From assembly GCF_000300195.1 (NCBI RefSeq), contig NZ_AMQH01000011.1, forward strand, positions 62,001 to 126,000: a stretch of 64,000 nt of DNA, read 5' to 3'. Under the pieces are notes generated by a model, which was given only the letters and a program-made list of their open reading frames with translations, had not been told where the DNA came from and searched no databases. Each line of letters begins with the position of its first letter. Position 1 is the first letter of the stretch. Shown piece after piece: positions 32,980 to 42,436 of this stretch. The position numbers and the translations under genes are program-made. The stretch is from Clostridium tunisiense TJ (GTDB lineage: Bacteria > Bacillota > Clostridia > Clostridiales > Clostridiaceae).

Positions 32980-34899
32980 TTACCTTGATAACATATCATT
33001 TGCATACTTTAAAGTTATAAAGTAATACATAAAATATCCTACATAATAAACTCCTAGAGTTATAAGAATTGGTATTAAAATTGGGCTTTGTATAATCTTT
33101 TGAGCAATAGACATTGCAAATAAATTATGCACTGTTCCAACTATTACAGGACATATAAATACAAGTCTCAGCTGTTTTGCTAACATTTTTTTAATGTCTT
33201 TATTACTAGCTCCTAGCTTTTTAAGCATTATATATCTTTCCTTATCATCATATATTCCTGCAAGCTGTTTAAAAAGAATTATGCTTCCTGTGCAAAGCAA
33301 AAATACAATTGATAAGAATATGCCAATAAATAGCAGTAATCCATAAACTTGCATAAGATTCTTATACTCTATAATATTGGATGTAAAGTTAAATGGATGG
33401 GTAAATTTAATATTATCTTCCACTAACTTTTCTATAGTTCTAGCCATTTCTAGCGCCTTATGTTTATTATCAATATCAATTACTCTTAATTTATATAAAT
33501 TCTCTTGATTTTTCAGCTCATTAAATATCTTATCTTTAACAACTACTAGGTTATAAGTAGAATCCATATTTAATATTAATTCACTATATTCCTTATTTAC
33601 ATTGAAAATTTTATTATCCTCTTTTAGCTCTATTGGCTTATTTTCCAATGTCTCATAAAACATATTTTCAACTTTTTCTTTTATATAATAAATATCGGTA
33701 TCCTTTTTTAGCTCAGAATACTCTTTGCCTTCATATTCCATTATATTTTGAAAATCACTTTCTTTTATAAGGTGTGTAAATGTTTCCCTTTGCTCACTTG
33801 TTTTATTCTTCTTATTAACTAATTCTAAACTAGCATCTTTATAAATTAGTTCTATTGTTTTGTCAAATTTAACACTATGATAGACTCTATTTTTATCTAG
33901 TAAAGTATTAAGTTCCTTATTAACCTTCTCATTTTCAGCATTAATGTTATAGGTAAACTTATAATTTTCCCTAATATTCCTATCTATATCATAATAAAGA
34001 TATACAGTATAGCCTAACATAGTAACGCTAGTTGCTATTAGTATAGCAATTGTGGCTAGTATTTTTGAATTGCTTGATATCTTGTAACTAACTTCCGAAT
34101 AAGCTATTAAGTTTCTACCTTTATAGTAGAATCCTTTGTTTTTCTTTATAATATTTACTATAAGTGATATTGCAGAGGAGAAAAATAAAAATGTACCAGG
34201 TACTATCAGTAATAAAATAGCAAATGCCAGCGTATTTTCCTCAAATAGCAGCTGACTTGTAGCAAGCATGTATGCCATTACAATTAATACTATTCCAATT
34301 AATCCTTTTATAGCAAAGTTCTTTTTATTACCTGTTATTTCTGTTTCATCTTTAAATAAGTCTATAATCTTCTTTTTTCTTATCATCATATTATTTCTAA
34401 TGCCAATTGCAATAAATATAATTGAGAAAGTAATTATGGTTTGCAAAACAACCTTTAAGCTTAGACTCATCTTCACCACAAGAATCTCTCCCATGAGTTT
34501 TACTAAAATCATAGTTATTATTTTAGTAAATACAAACCCTAGGATTATCCCTAAGACTATAGCAAAAGATCCTATTATAAAGCTTTCATAAATAAATATT
34601 CTTCCTATGTGTTTTTTCCTCATACCAAGTAAACTATAAGTTCCAATTTCCTCTTTACGTCTATTTACAAAAAAGAAGTTTGAGTAGTAGATAAACATAA
34701 ATGAAAATAATGCTAAAACTATGGAGGCTGCATTTATGCTCACCTTGAGATTTTTACTCAAGGCAGCTAAAGCTTCATTATATTGAATAGATTTAAAACT
34801 AAAAAATATAAATACACTAAATACTATGGACACAAAGTACATAATATAATTAGGTGCACTATTCTTTACATTCTTCAGTGATACATTAAATAAGTTCAT
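32980..34899 (-). CDS. BceB-like ABC transporter permease (FtsX family)
   Basis: 639 residues, ten membrane helices in the BceB arrangement: a first helix, three helices, a long extracellular domain (about 315-500) and C-terminal helices. The FtsX-type RRKEEIGTYSLLGMRKKHIG and ERYIMLKKLGASNKDIKKML segments are present. BceAB transporters remove peptide antibiotics such as bacitracin or lantibiotics from lipid-cycle targets and signal to a partner kinase. The ATG with GGAGGG 10 bases upstream overlaps the ATPase gene by 14 bases; a TTG further upstream is rejected. Confidence 0.9.
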   Translation of the reverse strand: MNLFNVSLKNVKNSAPNYIMYFVSIVFSVFIFFSFKSIQYNEALAALSKNLKVSINAASIVLALFSFMFIYYSNFFFVNRRKEEIGTYSLLGMRKKHIGRIFIYESFIIGSFAIVLGIILGFVFTKIITMILVKLMGEILVVKMSLSLKVVLQTIITFSIIFIAIGIRNNMMIRKKKIIDLFKDETEITGNKKNFAIKGLIGIVLIVMAYMLATSQLLFEENTLAFAILLLIVPGTFLFFSSAISLIVNIIKKNKGFYYKGRNLIAYSEVSYKISSNSKILATIAILIATSVTMLGYTVYLYYDIDRNIRENYKFTYNINAENEKVNKELNTLLDKNRVYHSVKFDKTIELIYKDASLELVNKKNKTSEQRETFTHLIKESDFQNIMEYEGKEYSELKKDTDIYYIKEKVENMFYETLENKPIELKEDNKIFNVNKEYSELILNMDSTYNLVVVKDKIFNELKNQENLYKLRVIDIDNKHKALEMARTIEKLVEDNIKFTHPFNFTSNIIEYKNLMQVYGLLLFIGIFLSIVFLLCTGSIILFKQLAGIYDDKERYIMLKKLGASNKDIKKMLAKQLRLVFICPVIVGTVHNLFAMSIAQKIIQSPILIPILITLGVYYVGYFMYYFITLKYANDMLSR

Positions 34900-35653
34900 T
34901 TCTATCACACCCTCCAAGTAAAGCTACTGTATCTAAAATCTTATGGTAGAACTCTTTATTACTTTCTCCTTTAACTAATTCTGCAAATATGATTCCATCT
35001 TTAATAAATAATATTCTATGACAAAAACTAGCACTTGTTGCATCGTGAGTAACCATAAGAATTGTAGACTTTCTTTCAGCATTTAGTTTTGAAAAAGCTT
35101 CTAGTAAGTTTCTAGCAGCCTTTGAATCCAATGCTCCTGTAGGTTCATCTGCAAGTATTAGTGCTGGATTAGTTACAATAGCTCTACAAACAGCACCTCT
35201 TTGCTTTTCTCCACCGGATACTTCATAAGGATATTTCTCTAAGATTTTCTTTATATCAAGAGCTTCAGCTACTTCTTCAACCCTTTTTTCAATTATAGAT
35301 GGTTTTTCATTTTTTAGTGATAATGGTAACATTATATTTTCCTTTATGCTAAGTGTGTCTAACAAGTTTGAGTTTTGAAACACAAAGCCTAAGTTATCAC
35401 GCCTAAAGTCTGCTATTTTATCTTCATTTAATTTGCTTAAGTCTTTATTATTGATAATTACTTTTCCTGACGTTGGTGCATCTATTGTTGATATAATATT
35501 TAGCAATGTGGACTTACCTGCTCCTGATGATCCCATTATTCCTACAAACTCGCCTTTTTCAATACTAAAGCTAACGCACTTCAACGCTTCATACTTTGTT
35601 CCTCTTTTTCCATATTCCTTTTTAACATTTTCCACAGTTAATATATTTCCCAT
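34886..35653 (-). CDS. BceA-like ABC transporter ATPase
   Basis: 255 residues. Walker A GSSGAGKST, Q-loop FVFQNSNLLDTLS, signature VSGGEKQRG, Walker B ALILADEPTGALDS and the H-loop VTHD are intact. It belongs to the MacB/LolD/BceA group and pairs with the overlapping permease. Divergent from the two-component genes at 36035, the standard layout of Bce modules. AGGAGGATATT precedes the ATG. Confidence 0.92.
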   Translation of the reverse strand: MGNILTVENVKKEYGKRGTKYEALKCVSFSIEKGEFVGIMGSSGAGKSTLLNIISTIDAPTSGKVIINNKDLSKLNEDKIADFRRDNLGFVFQNSNLLDTLSIKENIMLPLSLKNEKPSIIEKRVEEVAEALDIKKILEKYPYEVSGGEKQRGAVCRAIVTNPALILADEPTGALDSKAARNLLEAFSKLNAERKSTILMVTHDATSASFCHRILFIKDGIIFAELVKGESNKEFYHKILDTVALLGGCDRNELI

Positions 35654-36034
35654 AATATCCTCCTAGGTTTGTAACTTATAAACCTATTATATAAACTCCT
35701 AAGTACTTTATCGATGTGATTACATAACATAAATATAACACTTTTGTAATATATCTATATATTTTTCTTTTTTAATTTCTATAATTCTAAAATAGTGTTA
35801 TAATTCACCTGAATACAATACCAGTTTATAATTTTAACAAAATTTTGAAAAGCTTATGCTCTTTATATAAATCCTTTTGCTACAGAAAACCAGTGTTTTA
35901 TATTGGTTTTTAATTAATCTACTTATGGGATTAATTTCTAAATAAAACTTGTTTACTGCTTAATAGAATTCAAATATTTGTTAAATGCTATAACGTAGTA
36001 AACTCTTTTTAAATATATGCTTGGAGGTATCTAA
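35654..36034. promoter_or_regulatory. divergent control region of the Bce module
   Basis: No gene. Dyad-like arms ATTAC (35719) and GTAAT (35746) bracket TTACATAACA and ACTTTTGTAA half-sites 65-95 bases upstream of the ATPase gene, where a BceR-type operator is expected. A TATAAT box is at about 35810 on the plus strand. The RR gene RBS GGAGG is at 36023. Confidence 0.5.
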
Positions 36035-36709
36035 ATGTTTAAGATAATGATAATTGAAGATGATGTAACCTTAAAAAATGAAATTAGTGAGGAGCTCACA
36101 AAGTGGGGTCATTCTATCTATAAAATAAATAACCTAGAAAATATAATGGAGGAGTTTAACACCTTTAATCCTCAGCTAGTTCTATTAGATATCAATCTCC
36201 CATTTTATGATGGTTTTCATTGGTGCAATGAAATAAGAAAAGTTTCTAAAGTGCCCATAATATTCATATCTTCAAGAAGCACTAATCTAGATATAATAAT
36301 GGGAGTTAATTTAGGTGCAGATGATTATATACAAAAGCCCTTTTCAATAGATGTGCTAATTGCAAAAATTAATGCAATCTTAAGAAGAACTTATAACTTT
36401 AGTGAAGTTTCTTCTGATAAAATTACCCATAATGAAGTAACCTTGTATTTATCTACTGCCATCCTTTCATTTGAAAACCACTCTATAGAGTTAAGTAAAA
36501 ATGAGCTTAAAATACTCCATGAATTGATGAAAAATAAAGGTAGAATTGTAAGTCGTGATAAGCTTATGAAGAAACTTTGGGATAATGATTGGTATGTAGA
36601 TGATAGTACATTGACTGTAAATATAAATAGACTAAGAGGAAAATTAAAGGAAATTGGACTTGGTAGTTTTATAGAAACTAAGAGAGGTTTAGGCTACATA
36701 ATAATGTAG
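36035..36709 (+). CDS. BceR-like response regulator (OmpR family)
   Basis: 224 residues. Receiver domain with the phosphoacceptor in LVLLDINLPFYDG (about residue 52) and the conserved Lys in DDYIQKPFS; C-terminal winged helix (ELSKNELKILHELMKNKGRIVSRDKLMKKLW...VNINRLRGKL...GLGYII). It probably activates the divergent ABC operon. The kinase gene follows after 14 bases. Confidence 0.92.
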   Translation: MFKIMIIEDDVTLKNEISEELTKWGHSIYKINNLENIMEEFNTFNPQLVLLDINLPFYDGFHWCNEIRKVSKVPIIFISSRSTNLDIIMGVNLGADDYIQKPFSIDVLIAKINAILRRTYNFSEVSSDKITHNEVTLYLSTAILSFENHSIELSKNELKILHELMKNKGRIVSRDKLMKKLWDNDWYVDDSTLTVNINRLRGKLKEIGLGSFIETKRGLGYIIM

Positions 36710-36723
36710 TATAAGGTGGCTAC

Positions 36724-37728
36724 ATGAAATTTATAGATTTTCTTAAAGATAAAGTTGGACTACTTATTTTTAATTTCTCTTTTTTAATTTTTATTTCTTT
36801 AGTTATTATTTTTTCTCCCTTGCAGCAAATTTACTTTGATACCATATTATATATATTCCTTACAAATTTAATATTTTTAAGCCTTTATTTAAGCATTAGT
36901 TATTATAAGAAAAATAGGTTTTTAAACTCATTAAAGGAAGATATTAATGTCAGTAGACTTACCCAAACTGATTTATTTAAACTAACTAACGAAGAAAAGC
37001 TATATATTGACTACCTAAAAAACTTTCAACAACAATGGGAGGATTCTGTAAATGAAATTCAAAGTAAATCTCAAACCAATTCAGAAATCATGGATATGTG
37101 GGTACATGATATAAAGATTCCTATATCTATATTAAAACTTATAATTGAAAGAAATGAAGATCCCTCTTGTGAAGAACTTTTAGACAAAATGGACAATGAA
37201 ATTATGAGAATTGAAAATTCTGTAGAAAGAGTACTTTACTTATCAAGACTAGAAGATTTCCATAATGATTTTCTTATTCATGAAGTGCAAATAGAAAAGC
37301 TACTAAGAGAAGTTATTAGACGATACTCCAAATATTTTATTTCAAAAAAAATAAAATTCACTCTAGAAAATGTTAATTATACTTGTTTATCTGATAAGAA
37401 GTGGCTTTTATTTATATTTGATCAACTAATAAATAATGCCCTAAAGTATACTGAAACTGGTGGCTCAATATCTATAACTGGTGTAAAAAATAGCACTTCT
37501 ATTATAATAACTATAAGGGATACTGGCTGTGGAATAAAAAAAGAAGATTTAAATAGAATCTTTAATAAAGGCTTCACTGGAAATAACGGTAGGAATAATA
37601 CAAAATCTACGGGACTCGGCCTCTACCTAGTAAAAGAGCTATGTGCAAAACTTGAGCATCATATACATGTAACCTCACTCTACAATGAGCATACAGAATT
37701 TAATATTGTATTAAAAAATAATATTTGA
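36724..37728 (+). CDS. BceS-like intramembrane-sensing histidine kinase
   Basis: 334 residues. Two N-terminal helices (about 12-32 and 38-58) with almost no loop between them, the hallmark of intramembrane-sensing kinases. H-box MWVHDIKIPIS (His about 128), N-box DQLINNALKYTE, G1 DTGCGIKKEDL, G2 GLGLYLVKEL. It cannot sense drugs itself and relies on the BceAB transporter for the signal. AAGGTGGCTAC precedes the ATG. Confidence 0.92.
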   Translation: MKFIDFLKDKVGLLIFNFSFLIFISLVIIFSPLQQIYFDTILYIFLTNLIFLSLYLSISYYKKNRFLNSLKEDINVSRLTQTDLFKLTNEEKLYIDYLKNFQQQWEDSVNEIQSKSQTNSEIMDMWVHDIKIPISILKLIIERNEDPSCEELLDKMDNEIMRIENSVERVLYLSRLEDFHNDFLIHEVQIEKLLREVIRRYSKYFISKKIKFTLENVNYTCLSDKKWLLFIFDQLINNALKYTETGGSISITGVKNSTSIIITIRDTGCGIKKEDLNRIFNKGFTGNNGRNNTKSTGLGLYLVKELCAKLEHHIHVTSLYNEHTEFNIVLKNNI

Positions 37729-37742
37729 CATAAAGATGTTAA

Positions 37743-37841
37743 AAAAAGAACTAGTATGAGCTTCCTTAAAGTTTTTACACAGTCACAAATAGCTTGTCCT
37801 TGATTTGTGTAAGAATTTTATCCTTGCTACTAGTTCTTTTT
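37743..37841. terminator. long hairpin downstream of the BceS-like gene
   Basis: Outer arms AAAAAGAACTAGTA / TACTAGTTCTTTTT are 71 bases apart and contain inner pairing (TTACACA/TGTGTAA, ACAAAT/ATTTGT). It ends in a T-run, so it can terminate the kinase transcript; the large nested form is also compatible with a small inverted-repeat element. Confidence 0.55.
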
Positions 37842-37933
37842 AATATTGCTTTTTTCCTCATTACTATAATCCTTTTCTGTAAATTATCTTTACTTTTAAC
37901 TGATCAACTTTTTATTTTTTCATTAAACTATCC

Positions 37934-38017
37934 TTATACCATTTCAAAGTTTTCTTCATTACATCCAGCAAATAGTACTAGTATTATCACCTTTATTACT
38001 TCAATAAATTTTTTCAT
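37934..38017 (-). pseudogene. 27-codon lipoprotein signal peptide remnant
   Basis: AAAGGAGCTGATTTTT leads into MKKFIEVIKVIILVLFAG then CNEENFEMV and a stop. The n-region, hydrophobic core and LFAGC lipobox are complete, but the mature part is 9 residues. In-frame codons continue beyond the stop with further stops (FNEKIKS, SVKSKDNLQKRI), so a lipoprotein gene has probably decayed. A genuine tiny lipoprotein is the alternative. Confidence 0.5.
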
Positions 38018-38150
38018 AAAAATCAGCTCCTTTGATATATCTTATGAACTAATTATAATCCCTTAATGGATTATTTGATATATCATAACTCTTACATCTT
38101 TCTTACAATTTCGTAATAAAGGTGTATTATAAATTTAAGAAATGTAATTA

Positions 38151-38192
38151 CCCCATATAAAGAGTCCTTTGCAATGAGCTCTCTATATGGGG
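38151..38192 (-). terminator. terminator of the Cthe_2159-like gene
   Basis: Arms CCCCATATAAAGAG / CTCTCTATATGGGG (one mismatch) 15 bases after the stop codon. Only a weak T-tract on the minus strand. Confidence 0.7.
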
Positions 38193-38207
38193 CACTTTAT
38201 ATGAATT

Positions 38208-40157
38208 CTATGGTCTTGTCTTTGGTGGCCCTCCAGCTCCTGGATTTCCTTTGCCTCCAGGATTTCCACTTTTTCCAGTAGTAACTCCTGATTCATTTAA
38301 CCAAGTTATGCTATTTGTAATAGTGAAGCTTACTACCTGAGTTCCATTCTTGTACTCGCCATCCTTATAAAGTCCATCTGATAAGGTTCCTGTTGAGGTT
38401 CCCCCTGAGTAAATAATGTATTCTTCCCCCTTTTTTAAATCTTGGGAGGAAATAACTACTGTACCATAGTCCTTTTTAGGGGCAAGAGTTGCTATGATAT
38501 TGCCTTTGCTATCTTTCACAGCAAATAGAGTTCCTGCTTTTTGAATTGTTGAAAAACTCATAGCAACGGAATTTTGATTTGACGACTCAGAAGGTCCTTG
38601 AACCATTCCAGAGCTTCCAGCTGACACTAAAATTCCGCCCGTAACTACAAACTCTCCATCATAGTCAAGTGCTCCATTATTGTTAGCAGTTGGTCCACTT
38701 ACTACAACTGTACCTCCTGACATATAAATTGATCCGTTGGCATCTAATCCATCTCCATTAGAGTCAACTGATATATAACCTCCAGTTATATTAAGTTTAT
38801 TATTACCTGAGGAGCTTAGATTATTTTGTCCTGGGCGCCCATTTACAGAAGAACCATCAGCTCCTCCTCCTATATTGATACCGTCATCACTAGCTATAAC
38901 ATGAGTTTCTCCGCCTTCAAAGGTTATAAGTGTGCTCTCTATTCCTTCATAACTTTTTGTTATATTAATTTTACCATCCTTAATTTCTATGCTAGAATCT
39001 GCATGTATGCCATCGTCTCCAGATGTTATAGTGAAATCTCCAGCTAATATATTAATGCTACTATTTGAATGTAATGAGTCATCTGCAGAATCTATATTAA
39101 AGCTCCCTCCACCTATGGAGATATTTGAAGTAGCTTTAACTCCTTTAGAGCTTTGTCCCTCTGTTTGGGCAGTTTTTGTGGATGTGTTGCTCTCTTGTTT
39201 TGTCCTTGAGTTAGGTCCTTCTGCCTTAATTTTTTCAGGAGCACTTGTGCTACCACCTCCAGTTGTAATAGTATATTTTCCATCTTCTATAAGCATTGAA
39301 GTTTCTGCTTGAATTCCATCACTCCCTGCTTTTATATCAAAGTTTCCTCCTTGAATAGCTATAAACCCCTTTGAAGCTTCAGTATTATTTGTAGACTTTA
39401 ATCCATCTCCACCAGCTTCTATTTTAATATTTCCTTCTTTAACTATTACCATGTCTTTTCCTAATATGCCATCATCTTTTGCGTAGATGTTTATTTTTCC
39501 TCCTGTAATTTTTAAATCATCTTTACTTGTTACTCCATTGTTATAGTTACCATTGACTGTTAGGCTTCCAGTCCCATTTATGATTAGATTAGCTTTACTA
39601 AAAATTGCTGCATTGGGCTCATCTGATGAATCTTCCAAAACATAGTTTTCCCCATCTTTTATAATGTTTTCGGTACCCTCTGGTAAAGCAATTATAGCTT
39701 TGTTTGCCTTTTTAACAAATATTGGCGAACTATTTGAATTATTGATCTCGGCCCCATTTAGTACTAGTTTAACAGTGCCCTCATCCTTTAAATCAATAAT
39801 TACTTGTCCATTATCTAACTTACCATTAAAAACATATACACCTGCTGTGTTTATTGTAATTTTACTACCCTCTATTGTAACCCCAGCTCCATTTAGGGTG
39901 GCCCTATTCCCATCAAGTTGTACATAGTTTGGATTTTCACTTTTCCAGTCAGTGTAATAATCATCTTTATCATAGGAAATCATATCTTTTGTGACAATGA
40001 AGTTAGTTTTGCTCTCACCGCTAGTTGTAGAAATTTCCTTTGTACCTTCTTGTGATGGTTTATTCGCCTCTGTTGCTGCATTTTTACCACAACCAGATAA
40101 AACTGCTGTGCTTAAAAGTATAGCCATAAATGATGCTCTTATTTTTTTCCTATTCAT
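38208..40157 (-). CDS. Cthe_2159-like carbohydrate-binding lipoprotein
   Basis: 649 residues. Lipoprotein signal with lipobox LSGC at residues 20-23. The body (about 60-560) is a run of beta-helix coils (KANLIINGTGSLTVNG, DDGILGKDMVIVKEGNIKIEAGGDGLKS, GDFTITSGDDGIHADSSIEIKDGKINI...) with recurrent DDG and GDG turns, matching Cthe_2159/DUF4353, a calcium-rich polygalacturonate-binding fold. A Thr/Ser/Gln linker interrupts near residue 310. The Gly/Pro/Lys-rich tail could contact the wall. Surface polysaccharide binding is likely; enzymatic activity is unproven. Confidence 0.85.
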   Translation of the reverse strand: MNRKKIRASFMAILLSTAVLSGCGKNAATEANKPSQEGTKEISTTSGESKTNFIVTKDMISYDKDDYYTDWKSENPNYVQLDGNRATLNGAGVTIEGSKITINTAGVYVFNGKLDNGQVIIDLKDEGTVKLVLNGAEINNSNSSPIFVKKANKAIIALPEGTENIIKDGENYVLEDSSDEPNAAIFSKANLIINGTGSLTVNGNYNNGVTSKDDLKITGGKINIYAKDDGILGKDMVIVKEGNIKIEAGGDGLKSTNNTEASKGFIAIQGGNFDIKAGSDGIQAETSMLIEDGKYTITTGGGSTSAPEKIKAEGPNSRTKQESNTSTKTAQTEGQSSKGVKATSNISIGGGSFNIDSADDSLHSNSSINILAGDFTITSGDDGIHADSSIEIKDGKINITKSYEGIESTLITFEGGETHVIASDDGINIGGGADGSSVNGRPGQNNLSSSGNNKLNITGGYISVDSNGDGLDANGSIYMSGGTVVVSGPTANNNGALDYDGEFVVTGGILVSAGSSGMVQGPSESSNQNSVAMSFSTIQKAGTLFAVKDSKGNIIATLAPKKDYGTVVISSQDLKKGEEYIIYSGGTSTGTLSDGLYKDGEYKNGTQVVSFTITNSITWLNESGVTTGKSGNPGGKGNPGAGGPPKTRP

Positions 40158-40454
40158 AATTTCATTCTCCTTTATATATCATCTTGTAGAATTCTGCATC
40201 AAATCTTCTTTCTTTACTTGTGTTACTTTTATTTTATAGAGGCAACCTTAAACAAACCTTAAATAGAATATGGTTTCATTTATAGATAGTATTAGTGTCC
40301 CAAAATTCATTATATGTTATAATACTAATAGTCTTTATTAACCCATATATTGTCAAACACCTTCATCAATATATAATTCGTTGAAAGAAGTTGTTTTGCA
40401 TCTTCTTCAAATTATAAGAGTTATAATTTCAAAAATACTTTTAAGGAGGACAAT

Positions 40455-41195
40455 ATGCCTTTTACATTATCTCATCCAGCAGCTGTAATATTTTCACAAA
40501 ATAAGTTATTAAACTTAGGTGGCTTAATTTTAGGTTCCATGGCCCCTGATTTTATCTACTTTATACTCTTTAGTCCTAGCAGTAATACAGGACATACCCT
40601 TTGGGGATTTTTATTTTTAAACTTACCTCTTTGCTTTTTGCTAAATTTCTTATTCTACAACTACATCCAAGATATTTTATTTTTGACTTTACCTGGTTCA
40701 ATGTCAAAGTATTATGTATATCTAAAAAATAGAAAAAATAAAATTAATAGCATAAAATCCTTTGTGGTCTTTACCTACTCTTGTATAATTGGGATGCTAA
40801 CTCATGTGTTTTGGGATGGATTTACCCATAGCTCAGGATTTTTTGTAAATCATATAACTTTTCTCAGAAACAAGATAGCCTTATTTCATTATAAGGTTCC
40901 AATATATAAACTGCTTCAACATGGCAGTAGTGTCATAGGATTTTTCATATTATTTATTTTCATTTTTAGTATTAGAGATAAAAATTCTAGCACAATAAAT
41001 TTATCTATAAACAAATTTAACCTATGGATTTCTATTTTATTAATTCAAGGAGTTATATTAGGGGCTAGTTTCCTATTTTCAATATTTTTTCAAGGTTATT
41101 TTGGCATTGGTCGCCTTGTAGTTACTTTAATTAATGGATTATTCTTAGGTTATTTAATTACTGGAATATTGTATAGAAATCGCTGTACTTCTTAG
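40455..41195 (+). CDS. DUF4184 family membrane protein
   Basis: 246 residues starting MPFTLSHPAAV, the signature of DUF4184. GSMAPDFIYF and GMLTHVFWDGFTHSSGFF hold the conserved His and Asp residues that resemble metal-dependent hydrolases of the YdjM/DUF457 type. Six membrane helices. AAGGAGGACAAT precedes the ATG. It is monocistronic with a strong terminator. Function unknown. Confidence 0.85.
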   Translation: MPFTLSHPAAVIFSQNKLLNLGGLILGSMAPDFIYFILFSPSSNTGHTLWGFLFLNLPLCFLLNFLFYNYIQDILFLTLPGSMSKYYVYLKNRKNKINSIKSFVVFTYSCIIGMLTHVFWDGFTHSSGFFVNHITFLRNKIALFHYKVPIYKLLQHGSSVIGFFILFIFIFSIRDKNSSTINLSINKFNLWISILLIQGVILGASFLFSIFFQGYFGIGRLVVTLINGLFLGYLITGILYRNRCTS

Positions 41196-41261
41196 CTAAA
41201 TTAAGAGGTTAGGCTTTAATGCTTTCCTTACATCTTTCTAATAAAGGTTTCTTAAAAATTT

Positions 41262-41296
41262 AAGGGTTAAATTCTACAAGCTAGAATTTAACCCTT
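41262..41296 (+). terminator. terminator of the DUF4184 gene
   Basis: Perfect arms AAGGGTTAAATTCTA / TAGAATTTAACCCTT with a 5-base loop and TATTAT tail. Confidence 0.85.
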
Positions 41297-41351
41297 ATTA
41301 TAATTATTTAGTACTCTTGATTACTATTTTATTGGACGCTTAGCTTAGATT

Positions 41352-41409
41352 TATAGGGAACCAGAGTTAAAACTTAACTTGTACATGAGTCCTACACTGG
41401 TTCCCTTAA
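41352..41409. repeat. small nested-hairpin repeat, copy 2
   Basis: TATAGGGAACC...GGTTCCCTTAA with an inner perfect hairpin AGTTAAAACTTAACT. Same outer arms and layout as 1957-2012. Lies between convergent genes. Confidence 0.5.
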
Positions 41410-41504
41410 GGCTTTTGGGACATGAATTTCATTCATGATGAATAAATTAAAACTTCACCAAGAAAGCCTATAACTTATGAAACTTGTAGAATTTAAAACC
41501 TAAA

Positions 41505-42410
41505 TTAACTGTTAATAAGTCTAAATTCACAATAAATATTAAACATATTTCCCTCAATATGGCAGTTTATACTCCCACCCATTTTTTCTACTAAACCCTT
41601 AGCTATAGCAAGTCCAAGACCTGTTCCTTTTCCTGACCGTGTCTTGTCAGCCATGTAAAATCTATCAAAGATATTTTCCACATCCTGTTGGGTCAAATTT
41701 GTAAAAGTGTTACTAATTTTAAGTATCATATTATTTTTTTCAACCTGAAGAGAAATGTCTATAACATCCTTTGCATATTTTATTGCATTGCTTAGCAGGT
41801 TATCAATTATCCGTTCTACAGATTTCTTCTCTCCTATGATATACAAGTTTTCACTTGGTATATTTATACTTGGGTTAATATTTCTCCCCATAAAATCTGC
41901 ATATCTATCTAAAACAACCTGCTCTAGTACTTTATTTATATTTAATTTTTCCATGTTTAACTCATAATCTAAGGAATCAATTAAAGATAGTTCATAAAAA
42001 TCATTAAGTAAAATCTCCAAGGACTTTGCCCTATGCTCAGCAACTTCTAGGTATTCAGCTTTTTCTTCATCACTAATATCCTCTAACTTTAAAAATTGAA
42101 TATACCCAATAATTGATGTTAAAGGAGTCCTTAAATCATGAGACATATTGGCAATAGTTTGCCTTAAATCATTTTCAACTTTTACCCTATTAGCTTCACT
42201 TTGTAGCTTTATTTCTATAGTTTCATTGATTTTCTCTGCTAACTTTTCTATACTTTTGTTTAAAAGTCCTATGGTAATTCTTTTATTTGTTTTTGTTTCA
42301 TTAATATGTGCAAGCTGATTTGTTAAGCTCTTAACTTGGCTTTCCATATAAAACAATCTAAATCCAAGAAAAAACACTGTCACTAATAAGACTACAACTA
42401 AATATGCCAT
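41505..42410 (-). CDS. sensor histidine kinase of the two-ABC module
   Basis: 301 residues. One N-terminal helix (3-20), a coiled-coil linker (25-80), H-box NMSHDLRTPLTSIIGY (His about 91), N-box RIIDNLLSNAIKYA, a G2 box GKGTGLGLAIAKGL. With a single membrane helix and no sensor domain, it probably depends on a partner for sensing, as in BceS and LtnK-type systems. It is the last gene of a seven-gene run; its partner regulator is at the other end (46686). Confidence 0.9.
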   Translation of the reverse strand: MAYLVVVLLVTVFFLGFRLFYMESQVKSLTNQLAHINETKTNKRITIGLLNKSIEKLAEKINETIEIKLQSEANRVKVENDLRQTIANMSHDLRTPLTSIIGYIQFLKLEDISDEEKAEYLEVAEHRAKSLEILLNDFYELSLIDSLDYELNMEKLNINKVLEQVVLDRYADFMGRNINPSINIPSENLYIIGEKKSVERIIDNLLSNAIKYAKDVIDISLQVEKNNMILKISNTFTNLTQQDVENIFDRFYMADKTRSGKGTGLGLAIAKGLVEKMGGSINCHIEGNMFNIYCEFRLINS

Positions 42411-42436
42411 TTGTCCTTCTACCTCTCAGTATCTTC

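Noticed and set aside
37794..38066. 90-codon plus-strand frame after the BceS-like gene
   Set aside because: Runs through the long hairpin and is antisense to a lipoprotein leader with a strong RBS.
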